Counted from the stretch's first letter, positions 46,590 to 53,282 are shown. The stretch is DNA of 64,000 nt from an uncultured Rhodobiaceae bacterium (GCA_937907245.1 CALCUM010000002.1:434001-498000), one strand, 5' to 3'. Translations and numbers: made by a program. The notes: a model not told the origin generated them from the letters alone.

Positions 46590-48134
46590 ATGGTGAATGA
46601 CAATACCCCGATTTTAATTGGCACTGGCTTAACGCTTCAAAAGGAAAAAGACATCGACAAAGTAAAGTCGCCTTTGGCGCTGCTTACCCAAGCCGCCGAT
46701 GCCGCGCTGGCCGATGCGGGCGGCGCCGCCAAGCAAAACATCGATACGGTGGCGGGCATTCGCTTTGTTACGGATAGTCCAGAGGGTGCCAATTTGCCAA
46801 TCGGTCGTTACAATAACATCGGCTTAAGTGTTGCGCGCGAATTGGGGCTTTCGCCCAATAATGCGCTGGTAGCGGCGACGGGCGGTAATTCTCCGCAAAT
46901 GATGATTAATGAATTGGCCGAGCGTATTTCTAAGGGCACGGTTGGCACGGCTCTTTTGGTTGGTGGCGAGGGGCTGGGCTCGATTATGCGGGTGCTAGGG
47001 CAGGGCGCAGATTTTTCAGATAAGCCTGGCTGGAACGACGAGATAGACGGCCCGCGTGAAGAAATAGGCATTGAGAAAGACGGTTGCCTGCCCGTAGAGC
47101 GGCGCCATGGGCTTTACTATCCGGTGAATTATTATCCGATATTTGAAAACGCGCTGCGCCATCATTTGGGCCGCGATATGTCTACGCATATGCAAAAGCT
47201 GGGCGAGATGATGCAGCCGTTCACGGAGATTGCGGCGCAAAATCCGTATAGCTGGTTTCCCGTGGCGCGTTCGGCGGAAGAAATTTCCACGGTCACCGAG
47301 ACCAATCGTTTGGTCGGCTATCCGTATCCTAAATATATGAACTCGGTCATTCGGGTAGACCAAGCGGCGGCCGTGGTGCTGACCTCTGTCGGCAAAGCCC
47401 GCGAGATGGGCATTGACGAGGGCAATTGGGTTTACTTGCACGGTTGCGCCGAAGCCAATGACATTTGGAACCCGCTTGAGCGCCCCGAGCTACACCGCAG
47501 CCACGCCATGAAAGGCATGGCCGAATTGGCGCTCAATATGGCGGGCTGGAGCGTGGCCGATATTGATTATTTTGATCTCTATTCTTGCTTCCCCGTGGCC
47601 GTGGAAGTGGCGTGCCGCGAGATGAACATTGCAGAAGATGATGCGCGCCCCTTCACCATTACCGGTGGCTTGCCGTATTTCGGCGGCGCGGGCAATGCCT
47701 ATACGCTTTTGTCTGTCGCGCAAATGGCGCAGAAACTTCGGGCTAATCCGGGCAGCAAAGGGTTTTGCAATGGCAATGGCTGGTTCCTGACCAAACACTC
47801 TTTGGGGCTTTATTCGACGCAGCCTTTTGAGGGGGATTGGCAACGCGAAGCGCCAAGCGTGCTGCAAGGCAAAATCGACGCTATGGACAAAATGAGCATA
47901 GATGAGACGCCCGAAGGCATGGGCACGATTGAGAGCTATACGGTGTCGCATGTGGCGGGCAAACCGCCCGAGGGCATTCTCATTGGCCGCATGGAAGCCA
48001 CGGGGCATCGGTTTTGCGCTTACATGAGCCATGAGGGCGACCACGTGCAGGAGCTGATGCGCCAAGACGCCATCGGCATGCGCGGCACGCTAACCAGCGC
48101 CGACGGCATCAACACATTTACGCCCGCCGCTTAA
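46590..48134 (+). CDS. thiolase-superfamily protein lacking the canonical nucleophile Cys
   Basis: 514 residues; AGGAG before the ATG. It belongs to the SCP2/acetyl-CoA-acetyltransferase-like branch: ALADAGGAAKQNIDTVAGI near the start, DLYSCFPVAVEVACREM (in the NEAF region) and TGGLPYFGGAGNAYTLLSVAQM (in place of GHPxGxxG). Where catalytic thiolases have CxSG, this reads ATGGNSPQMMIN, so the acyl-accepting Cys is missing. The C-terminal 100 residues (TIESYTVSHVAGKPPEGILIGRMEATGHRF) look like an OB/DUF35-like extension. It may be a non-decarboxylating thiolase-like carrier or use another residue. Confidence 0.8.
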   Translation: MVNDNTPILIGTGLTLQKEKDIDKVKSPLALLTQAADAALADAGGAAKQNIDTVAGIRFVTDSPEGANLPIGRYNNIGLSVARELGLSPNNALVAATGGNSPQMMINELAERISKGTVGTALLVGGEGLGSIMRVLGQGADFSDKPGWNDEIDGPREEIGIEKDGCLPVERRHGLYYPVNYYPIFENALRHHLGRDMSTHMQKLGEMMQPFTEIAAQNPYSWFPVARSAEEISTVTETNRLVGYPYPKYMNSVIRVDQAAAVVLTSVGKAREMGIDEGNWVYLHGCAEANDIWNPLERPELHRSHAMKGMAELALNMAGWSVADIDYFDLYSCFPVAVEVACREMNIAEDDARPFTITGGLPYFGGAGNAYTLLSVAQMAQKLRANPGSKGFCNGNGWFLTKHSLGLYSTQPFEGDWQREAPSVLQGKIDAMDKMSIDETPEGMGTIESYTVSHVAGKPPEGILIGRMEATGHRFCAYMSHEGDHVQELMRQDAIGMRGTLTSADGINTFTPAA

Positions 48135-48155
48135 CGCGAAGATGAAGGAGCCGAC

Positions 48156-48794
48156 ATGACACGCATATATATGATCCGCCACGGCAAGGCCGCAGCCGGC
48201 TGGGATGGCGATGCCGACCCGGGCCTCAACGAGCTGGGCCGTAGCCAAAGCGCGGCGGTGGCTGAGGCCGTGCAAGCGCTGGTGAGCCCGCCTGATTCTA
48301 AGTCGGCAACTATTTACACCAGCCCGCTAAAGCGCTGCCAAGAGACGGCCATTCCGCTGGCGCAAGCCTGGGGTGCCACGCCGAAGATTGAGCTGGGTGT
48401 CTCTGAAATTCCGCCGCCCATCGAAGATTTAACGCAGCGCACAGATTGGTTGCGCCGTGTAATGGCGGGCACGTGGCAGGGGCTTTATGATGACTCGGTG
48501 AGTGTGGCCAGCGGGCTAGATTTCAAAGGCTGGTTCGAGGCCGTGCCGCGCGCGCTAAACGCGATGGCTGCACAGGGCGAGTGTGTGGTTGTGTTCTCGC
48601 ATTTCATCGCGCTGAACGTGGCCTATTGCGCGGCCACGTCGTCGCCAGCGGAGTGGGCTGCGCAAGATGTCATTTCGTTTGCGCCGCAAAATTGCTCGCT
48701 GAATATTTTCGAAACGGACGGCCAAACCCTAACGCTGGTGCAGCAGGGCGAAGAAACCGATGATATGAAGATTGGGCTGGGTAAAAGCACTTAG
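48156..48794 (+). CDS. histidine phosphatase superfamily protein (phosphoglycerate-mutase-like)
   Basis: 212 residues; GAAGGAG precedes the ATG. The phospho-acceptor motif is MIRHGKAA (R8-H9-G10), with the second Arg in YTSPLKRCQETA and the second His in VVFSHFIALNV. Small-molecule or protein phosphatase; the substrate is not predictable. It lies 21 bp after the thiolase-like gene and probably shares its transcript. Its last five codons (GKST, stop) lie inside the first copy of the palindromic repeat starting at 48780. Confidence 0.88.
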   Translation: MTRIYMIRHGKAAAGWDGDADPGLNELGRSQSAAVAEAVQALVSPPDSKSATIYTSPLKRCQETAIPLAQAWGATPKIELGVSEIPPPIEDLTQRTDWLRRVMAGTWQGLYDDSVSVASGLDFKGWFEAVPRALNAMAAQGECVVVFSHFIALNVAYCAATSSPAEWAAQDVISFAPQNCSLNIFETDGQTLTLVQQGEETDDMKIGLGKST

Positions 48795-48936
48795 CAGCTA
48801 TGCTGCCTAGTGCGCCTACCCCCTGCTTAGGTGGTAAAAGCACTTAGCAGCTATGCTGCCTAGTGCGCCGCCGAAGGGACAAGGCGCACTAGGCCAATAA
48901 ATTGGCAGTGCTTTTAGTCTCCCCCTGCTTAGGTGG
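48780..48936. repeat. duplicated palindromic element that can fold into a complete cloverleaf
   Basis: A 37-bp sequence occurs twice (48780-48816 and 48833-48869), the unit with its spacer being 53 bp. The second copy continues into inverted arms, so that 48835-48916 pairs throughout. The outer stem is TAAAAGCACT/AGTGCTTTTA (48835-48844/48907-48916). Hairpin 1 is GCAGC-TAT-GCTGC (48847-48859). Hairpin 2 is CTAGTGCGCC/GGCGCACTAG with a 13-nt loop (48860-48892). Hairpin 3 is GCCAAT-AA-ATTGGC (48893-48906). Only TA (48845-48846) is unpaired at the junction. The 16-bp direct repeat CCCCCTGCTTAGGTGG flanks it at 48819-48834 and 48921-48936. The first copy supplies the stop codon of the upstream gene. 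Confidence 0.9.
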
Positions 48937-48976
48937 AAAGAATAGGGCTCAATATTTAGGGCTCACTATTTAGGGC

Positions 48977-49300
48977 TTAGTCGGCGGCGGGTTTTCTGTT
49001 GGGTTCTTCGCCGGTTGTTTGTTTTACCAAAATGGCTTTGCCGACGCTGGCTTCTAGGCGGTGTTTGGCTATTTCTTGATACTCTGGCGAGGTGAGCCAC
49101 GCCATGGCTTGTTGTTTGGAGGGAAACGCCATCAGCACCGAGCGGGTGGCGTCAAACTCGCCTTGCAAGACGGTGGGGTCTTCATCGACGCTCAACATAG
49201 TGCCGCCAAATGGCTCGAACACCTCCATAAAGTTTTCTTCATAGCGGTCATATCCGGCGCGATCGTGAATTTTAAACTGAGCGATAATGTAAACGGTCAT
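48977..49300 (-). CDS. DUF1330 domain protein
   Basis: 107 residues, dimeric alpha/beta-barrel (ferredoxin-like) fold expected. Family pattern: YIIAQFKIHDRAGYDRYEENF, VLQGEFDATRSVLMAFPSKQQAMAWLTSPEYQEIAKHR. Function of the family is unknown. Composition is like the rest of the chromosome; it is the last ordinary gene before the AT-rich island. Confidence 0.85.
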   Translation of the reverse strand: MTVYIIAQFKIHDRAGYDRYEENFMEVFEPFGGTMLSVDEDPTVLQGEFDATRSVLMAFPSKQQAMAWLTSPEYQEIAKHRLEASVGKAILVKQTTGEEPNRKPAAD

Positions 49301-49364
49301 GCGTGTCTCCCTTTGGCGAAGAAGGTAAGGCGTTGGGGTGTGGGGTCAAGGGATTTGAGCGGAG

Positions 49365-49376
49365 TTTAGGTTCTAG
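49365..49376 (+). other. 12-bp match to the tRNA-Leu anticodon region, candidate attachment-site remnant
   Basis: TTTAGGTTCTAG here is identical to 53315-53326, the anticodon loop plus 3' stem of tRNA-Leu(UAG). It lies 4 bp outside the endonuclease stop, exactly where the AT-rich island begins. No integrase gene is present, and the 5' half of a tRNA is not recognisable to its left. Confidence 0.4.
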
Positions 49377-49380
49377 AAAG

Positions 49381-50259
49381 TTACGCCAATTCTGGAGACG
49401 CTTTAGCTTCTTCCTTAATTTCTTTTTTTGCCACTTCCTTGGTTTCTTCTTCTAGCCCTATTTGCTTCAATCTTTCATTCATGTCGGTCTCATCGGCTGG
49501 CGCATCTGCGAAAATCCATTTACCGAAAGTCTTATTTGCCACTCCGTACACATAAATATTTTTCGATATCTTGCTGGTCTTGGGTGGCTCTATACATTTT
49601 TGCAGAAGAGCTACTACTTTTGGAATAATTGCGTTGAACCTTACCCTAACGAAGTGCTTCCCGTCTGTTCTCATCTCCAGCTCAGCGACGTTGTTACCAT
49701 CGAACTTCATAACTACTTTTTGCTCTCCGTCGCTGTTTTCAACTATTAAATTCTTGGCAAGAGCTGATATTACGTCAGAGTTTTTAAAAACGTGAAATTT
49801 GCCTTCATAAAACACAGATAAATAATTTACTTCTGCGCTGTTAAAAAAGGATTTGTTTAAAAATGCGCTCAAAAGAGCTTTACGTTGAAGGCGATCTTTT
49901 ATATCTCGCATGGGAGTTCTAAGCCTCTCTTGAAACGCTTTTTTGTTATTTTGGTATTCCTTTAAAGTGAGCGGGAAAGCATCAAGGCAGTGGATGAGCA
50001 AAATCCCAATCCCGTTCAAGGCTTGGAAGCCATCATCGTTGATAAAACGATTTCTAGAATATAAAAATATTTGCCATTTTTTCTCCCCACCTTTGACGGA
50101 GTGCGTATCTCCAGACAAATCGACCACATCTTTTTTTCCCTGAGGGTTGTTTTTATACTCTTCGCTGACCCCAATCTCTTGGGCAAAAAGCTTCTCAATG
50201 TGGTGCCCAGTTGTTTTGTATTTTCGCGCGCTGGCTGATGAGGAACCTCTAGATGCCAT
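49381..50259 (-). CDS. probable type II restriction endonuclease
   Basis: 292 residues from ATG 50259 (MASRGSSSASARKYK) with GAGGA upstream; it overlaps the methyltransferase end by 11 bp. I infer the role from position directly behind an adenine methyltransferase and from a possible PD-(D/E)xK-like core: KKDVVDLSGDTHSVKGGEKKWQIF (D44/D47 and K56), in a family-like context where a Lys-rich loop follows. The central part is helical and Lys-rich; the C-terminus (EETKEVAKKEIKEEAKAS) is a charged tail. AT-rich codon use unlike its neighbours. Sequence specificity cannot be read. Confidence 0.6.
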   Translation of the reverse strand: MASRGSSSASARKYKTTGHHIEKLFAQEIGVSEEYKNNPQGKKDVVDLSGDTHSVKGGEKKWQIFLYSRNRFINDDGFQALNGIGILLIHCLDAFPLTLKEYQNNKKAFQERLRTPMRDIKDRLQRKALLSAFLNKSFFNSAEVNYLSVFYEGKFHVFKNSDVISALAKNLIVENSDGEQKVVMKFDGNNVAELEMRTDGKHFVRVRFNAIIPKVVALLQKCIEPPKTSKISKNIYVYGVANKTFGKWIFADAPADETDMNERLKQIGLEEETKEVAKKEIKEEAKASPELA

Positions 50260-51196
50260 TTTTTGGTCCTCTCCAGATAAGAAGTTCATGTGATTTCTTT
50301 ACATGCGAACCCCCATTTTTAGCTTCTCTATTCTCTCCGATGCGCGTGTCACCTTGACCAAAAGTATATTGCCAGGATGGTGTGCTAATTTCGCAGTCGG
50401 AATACCAATCACGAATTATTGGGCAATCATTATAGGATAAAACAAATCCTCCTTTATGCGATAAAAGCAGGTCTCTTAAGCCTTCGTGATTGAAGCCTTT
50501 GTGGTGTATTGGAAAGTTGCGGTGTGGATACATACCCACGAACATCCGACCTTCCTCCAAATAATAAGGTGGGTCGCAATATAGAAAATCGCTTTTGTGC
50601 GCTGGTATCGCTTCCTCAAAGTTGTTGCATCGAACCTCCAAGCCTGGGGCGGAGAATCGACGAACCTTTTCGAGCGTTTTTGAGTACCTAATTTCATTCA
50701 AATAAACATCCGATGGCCAACCAAGAAAGTGGGGGCCGTATGACGTGTTGGAGTTAAAGTAGTACAGTGCTGCTAATTCAAGTGGGCGCAGCTTTCTCTC
50801 TTTTTTCCAATGCTGATTTAGTTTTGCTTTAACCGCTTTGAAGGTGTCCCGATTTGGAGAGAATTGTTTTAACTTTTTATACAGGCCCTGAGGGTTATTT
50901 GTCTGAACTTGCCAATAGTTGCATAGAATGTCAAAAATGTCATAGCCAATCACTTCCATTCCAAGTTCTTTTGCGCATGCTATTTCCACTGAACCGCCCC
51001 CAAAAAACGGAGATACGATCTTGGTTGTGTTGTCAGGTATCTTTTCTAATACATACCCAACGGCCAGGCTTTTTCCGCCAGCGTAGCGAAGCGGAGATTG
51101 CATATACCTCTTAAAGTCTAATTTGCCCGGACTTGCTAACCGTTGTAAAAACTCCTGCCTTAAGGAGGTTGGCGGTATTTTCAGCTGAATGTTCAT
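50249..51196 (-). CDS. DNA adenine-N6 methyltransferase, D12 class
   Basis: 315 residues. Motif order is that of the alpha class (Dam/DpnM-like): X/N-terminal SPLRYAGGKS (about 34-43), AdoMet motif I PFFGGGSVEIA (about 63-73), then a target-recognition region (about 100-190), and catalytic DPPYY (208-212, DPPY). Start ATG 51196 overlaps the stop of the small ORF upstream by 4 bp (ATGA). AT-rich. It should protect DNA against the endonuclease encoded next. Confidence 0.88.
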   Translation of the reverse strand: MNIQLKIPPTSLRQEFLQRLASPGKLDFKRYMQSPLRYAGGKSLAVGYVLEKIPDNTTKIVSPFFGGGSVEIACAKELGMEVIGYDIFDILCNYWQVQTNNPQGLYKKLKQFSPNRDTFKAVKAKLNQHWKKERKLRPLELAALYYFNSNTSYGPHFLGWPSDVYLNEIRYSKTLEKVRRFSAPGLEVRCNNFEEAIPAHKSDFLYCDPPYYLEEGRMFVGMYPHRNFPIHHKGFNHEGLRDLLLSHKGGFVLSYNDCPIIRDWYSDCEISTPSWQYTFGQGDTRIGENREAKNGGSHVKKSHELLIWRGPKNGI

Positions 51197-51402
51197 GACC
51201 TGTTTCCCTTTCTTTTTATTGTTTCAAAAAAATAGTCCGCTTCGCCTTTCTTGAGCAACGCAGCTATTTTCCGATACTGCCTTCCAGTGAACTTATTGCC
51301 CCAAGCCAACTCCCACGCACAAATCCAAGCCATTGCACCCCGCATCCGCTCCCTGCTAGGCTTCCGTTTCAAGTTTAGTTCAGGGCAACTCAAAAATAAC
51401 AA
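51193..51402 (-). CDS. small ORF at the head of the restriction-modification operon
   Basis: 69 residues, TTG start at 51402 with AGGAG about 5 nt upstream. It is translationally coupled (ATGA) to the methyltransferase. Sequence: basic N-terminus, a Trp-rich stretch AMAWICAWELAWGNKFTGRQY, then RKIAALLKKGEADYFFETIKR, which could be helical. It is not recognisable as a standard C (controller) protein, though position and size would suit a regulator. A diverged second copy lies at 52427-52535. Confidence 0.5.
   Translation of the reverse strand: MLFLSCPELNLKRKPSRERMRGAMAWICAWELAWGNKFTGRQYRKIAALLKKGEADYFFETIKRKGNRS
51256..51365. repeat. copy 1 of a ~110-bp diverged direct repeat
   Basis: 41 bp (51256-51296) are identical to 52427-52467; similarity then continues imperfectly for about 70 bp (AAGCCAA, ATTGCACCCC, CCTGCTA and CTTCC are shared). 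Both copies run in the same direction. They bracket the two small unknown genes between them. This copy is coding (small ORF, minus strand). Confidence 0.85.
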
Positions 51403-51482
51403 GAAGCTCCTACGTGTATCCCGCGATGCCCGAAGGTTTTAGACCGCGTGAAAACTCGAAGGAGCAATAGGGGAAGAAAAAA

Positions 51483-51929
51483 ATGAACAAGAAACAAGCA
51501 TTCGCCTGTTTAGGTGCCACTCAAAAGAACGAAAGATGGAGCTGGTCAGCAACTAGCCCGAGTATGGATAGGGTTGCCATTACTATCTGGCGGCATGAGC
51601 TTATGGGAAAGGGCAAAGAAAGTTATTGCGACACCAAAGAAATCGATGCATGCGATGAAAGACCATGGGCAGAGTGGCAAGACCATAATGGCAATCGGGA
51701 ACGCATTGAGATGTTAAAGCACTCTAAAGAAAAATTGGATGGCATTGTCTATGTGGTTATTTGCCAAGCCATTATTAAAGATGAAACTCCAGCTGAAATT
51801 GGTTCGGCTCATCCTTGGGAATCGAAAGATTCCTTTCATCGCATGAAGTTGAAATACTTAGATGCAGAGACGGGCGATTTTCGGGTCGAGTATTATGACT
51901 CCATCCCTAAAAGCACTTTCGAGAAGTAA
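51483..51929 (+). CDS. unknown small protein in the island
   Basis: 148 residues; AGGGGAAG ends about 7 nt before the ATG. I do not recognise the family. Visible features: MNKKQAFACLGATQKNERWSWSA at the start, three Cys (C9, C49, C57) plus one in VICQAI, a Trp/Glu-rich middle and a basic HRMKLKYLDAETGDFRVEYYDS-type beta region near the C-terminus. A small alpha/beta fold is likely. It is divergent from the restriction-modification operon and ends in two strong hairpins. AT-rich. Confidence 0.7.
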   Translation: MNKKQAFACLGATQKNERWSWSATSPSMDRVAITIWRHELMGKGKESYCDTKEIDACDERPWAEWQDHNGNRERIEMLKHSKEKLDGIVYVVICQAIIKDETPAEIGSAHPWESKDSFHRMKLKYLDAETGDFRVEYYDSIPKSTFEK

Positions 51930-51945
51930 AATCCGCGCCAGAACA

Positions 51946-52009
51946 CTCCCTTGGTAAGGGAGAGGTCGGTCCTTGCGAGAGCACAACCTTGGCAAGGTTG
52001 TGCTCTTTT
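51946..52009 (+). terminator. two consecutive hairpins; the second is an intrinsic terminator
   Basis: Hairpin 1: CTCCCTT-GGT-AAGGGAG (51946-51962), no T run. Hairpin 2: GAGCACAACCTT-GGC-AAGGTTGTGCTC (51979-52005), a perfect 12-bp stem followed by TTTT. They end transcription of the 148-residue gene. Both have 3-nt loops beginning GG. Confidence 0.85.
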
Positions 52010-52060
52010 GCGCTTAAGTCGGCTTTAGCAAATAATGGACGGTGTAGGTTTTTTGAAGCC

Positions 52061-52357
52061 TCACTCATCCGCTTCATAAATGTCTTGAAACCATTCTAAC
52101 GGAGAAAAAATCTCCGGTTGCCATGATGTAGTGCGAACCCTTTTACCAATTAAGCTTTGGGCTTTTTTAGTTATTGCTCCATCTGGGTCAGCCCAGTTAT
52201 CCATTATGCGCACAGGAACATCTTCTAGAAAGGAGAGAAATGTGCACTTAACAACTTCGCTCTTAGCGTTGGTGCGAGATCCGATCTCCACCTTTTCAAG
52301 CGTATGAATAGGGGGCAGGGCTATATTTTCACCATAATTACTTATCTTATTCGACAT
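52061..52357 (-). CDS. unknown small protein in the island
   Basis: 98 residues; AAGGAG before the ATG. Not recognised. A polar N-terminus is followed by mostly beta-type sequence: VEIGSRTNAKSEVVKCTFLS, VPVRIMDNW, SLIGKRVRTTSWQPEIFSP, ending acidic (EADE). The GKRVRTTSW stretch would suit a small OB- or SH3-like barrel, which is a guess. Two tandem 25-bp repeats lie directly upstream of its Shine-Dalgarno. Confidence 0.65.
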   Translation of the reverse strand: MSNKISNYGENIALPPIHTLEKVEIGSRTNAKSEVVKCTFLSFLEDVPVRIMDNWADPDGAITKKAQSLIGKRVRTTSWQPEIFSPLEWFQDIYEADE

Positions 52358-52370
52358 TTTTTCTCCTTTT

Positions 52371-52417
52371 CTCTTAAATTACAAGCGTTGGGCTTCTCTT
52401 AAACTACAAGCGTTGGG
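52371..52417 (-). repeat. two tandem 25-bp-period repeats upstream of the 98-residue gene
   Basis: CTCTTAAATTACAAGCGTTG at 52371-52390 and CTCTTAAACTACAAGCGTTG at 52396-52415 (each followed by GG) differ at one base. The period is 25 bp, about 2.4 helical turns. They end 14 bp before the start codon, with the Shine-Dalgarno in between, so they could be operators. Confidence 0.85.
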
Positions 52418-52426
52418 TAAGCACCT

Positions 52427-52535
52427 CAACGCAGCTATTTTCCGATACTGCCTTCCAGTGAACTTATGGCTTCAAGCCAACCACCACGCCCCAAACCAAA
52501 CATTGCACCCCACGACCATTTCCTGCTACGCTTCC
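52427..52535 (-). pseudogene. degenerate second copy of the small restriction-operon ORF
   Basis: On the minus strand it reads like the 69-residue ORF (GAM, W-rich, then GRQYRKIA-equivalent codons), but one base is missing after the ATG of GAM, shifting the frame. In the original frame the equivalent of GGC is TGA. The 41-bp identical end corresponds to the codons for the NKFTGRQYRKIAA region of copy 1. Confidence 0.65.
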
Positions 52536-52610
52536 CGAGCAGGCTCCGTGAACGGGTTTGCAGGAGCTTAGAAAACTCCGAGTAAAAGCCGCAATTTGTT
52601 TTGCGTATGT

Positions 52611-52638
52611 GGCTTGAGTTAACGCTCAAGCCTTTTTT
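52611..52638 (+). terminator. orphan intrinsic terminator
   Basis: GGCTTGAG-TTAACG-CTCAAGCC (8-bp perfect stem) followed by TTTTTT. No plus-strand coding region ends upstream of it; the nearest one ends at 51929 and has its own terminator. Confidence 0.8.
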
Positions 52639-52740
52639 AATGAATTGCTGTGAGAATGTTCACCTCGCCTACTTAGGTCGGGGTGGCAACCAAATAAGGT
52701 TTCGACTGAATAGGTTGCGGCCGTTCTTTTACTCGGTTTT

Positions 52741-52783
52741 TCTAACCCCCGACACCAAGGCAACTTGGTGTCGGCCAGTTAGA
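52741..52783 (+). other. long hairpin with GNRA tetraloop before the HTH-like gene
   Basis: TCTAAC ... CCGACACCAAG-GCAA-CTTGGTGTCGG ... GTTAGA: an 11-bp perfect stem capped by a GCAA (GNRA) loop, extended by a 6-bp outer stem (52741-52746/52778-52783) across small internal bulges. No T run follows. It ends 15 bp before the start codon at 52799. Confidence 0.8.
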
Positions 52784-52798
52784 TAAAAAGAGCCAGAT

Positions 52799-53140
52799 AT
52801 GAGCCAAGACCAAAAAGACTTACTGCCGCCAGCGATAGCCGAGAACATCCGCCAGAACCTATGGATTTACCGCGCCTATCAAAACCGCACGCGCAAACAG
52901 CTGGCCGAGGGCAGCCTCAAATCGGGCATGTTGCGCGCCTATGAATACGGCTTCCGCCCTGTGCCGCCAGCCCATCTCACGCTCATCGCCGAGCGTTTGG
53001 CCCTGCCAGAAGACGCGCTCACCGCGCCGCCCGATTTCGCGCTGCTGCTAGATTGGCAAACGCGCCGCATGGTGGAATATTACCGCGCCCTAACCGACAG
53101 CCAACGCCACGCCATAAAAAGTTTGCTGATGCATATGTGA
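52799..53140 (+). CDS. small helix-turn-helix-like protein
   Basis: 113 residues, GC content and codon use like the chromosome rather than the island. IAENIRQNLWIYRAYQNRTRKQLAEGSLKSGMLRAYEYGFRPVPPAHLTLIAERL resembles a divergent Cro/C1-type (XRE) HTH: first helix, TRKQLAE, then the contact helix. The C-terminal 40 residues are helical (MVEYYRALTDSQRHAIKSLL). Probably a DNA-binding regulator, weakly supported. Its start is preceded by a GNRA hairpin and no strong Shine-Dalgarno. Confidence 0.6.
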   Translation: MSQDQKDLLPPAIAENIRQNLWIYRAYQNRTRKQLAEGSLKSGMLRAYEYGFRPVPPAHLTLIAERLALPEDALTAPPDFALLLDWQTRRMVEYYRALTDSQRHAIKSLLMHM

Positions 53141-53282
53141 GCCGAAGCAAATAGAAGGGGGGCGTCTTGGCGCCATTTGCCCCAGCGCTTACGCTTCCTT
53201 AACCTAGAGCCGAGTAAAACGCAGTTTCGGGGCTAGTCATCTGGCGCATCTCCTGCTATGAAGCGCGCACAAAGTTGTTTTT

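Larger units (their letters stand above)
52358..52798. other. 440-bp region without an intact gene
   Basis: It contains the tandem 25-bp repeats, the degenerate small-ORF copy, a plus-strand terminator-like hairpin (52611-52638), a GCAACC/GGTTGC pair near 52690-52716 and the GNRA hairpin 52741-52783. A strong plus-strand terminator with no plus-strand gene before it suggests a short non-coding transcript. Confidence 0.55.

Noticed and set aside
48780-48936. CRISPR-like array
   Set aside because: Only two copies, the repeat overlaps a coding end, the spacer is itself repeated and no cas gene is nearby. A palindromic element fits better.
49334-49352. Resemblance of GGTGTGGGGTCAAGGG to the tRNA-Leu variable/T-arm
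   Set aside because: The order relative to the 12-bp match is reversed from the tRNA, so it is not a collinear tRNA fragment; probably chance.
51193-51402. Canonical C (controller) protein of a restriction-modification system
   Set aside because: The sequence lacks a recognisable XRE helix-turn-helix and no C-box pair is visible upstream; only position fits.
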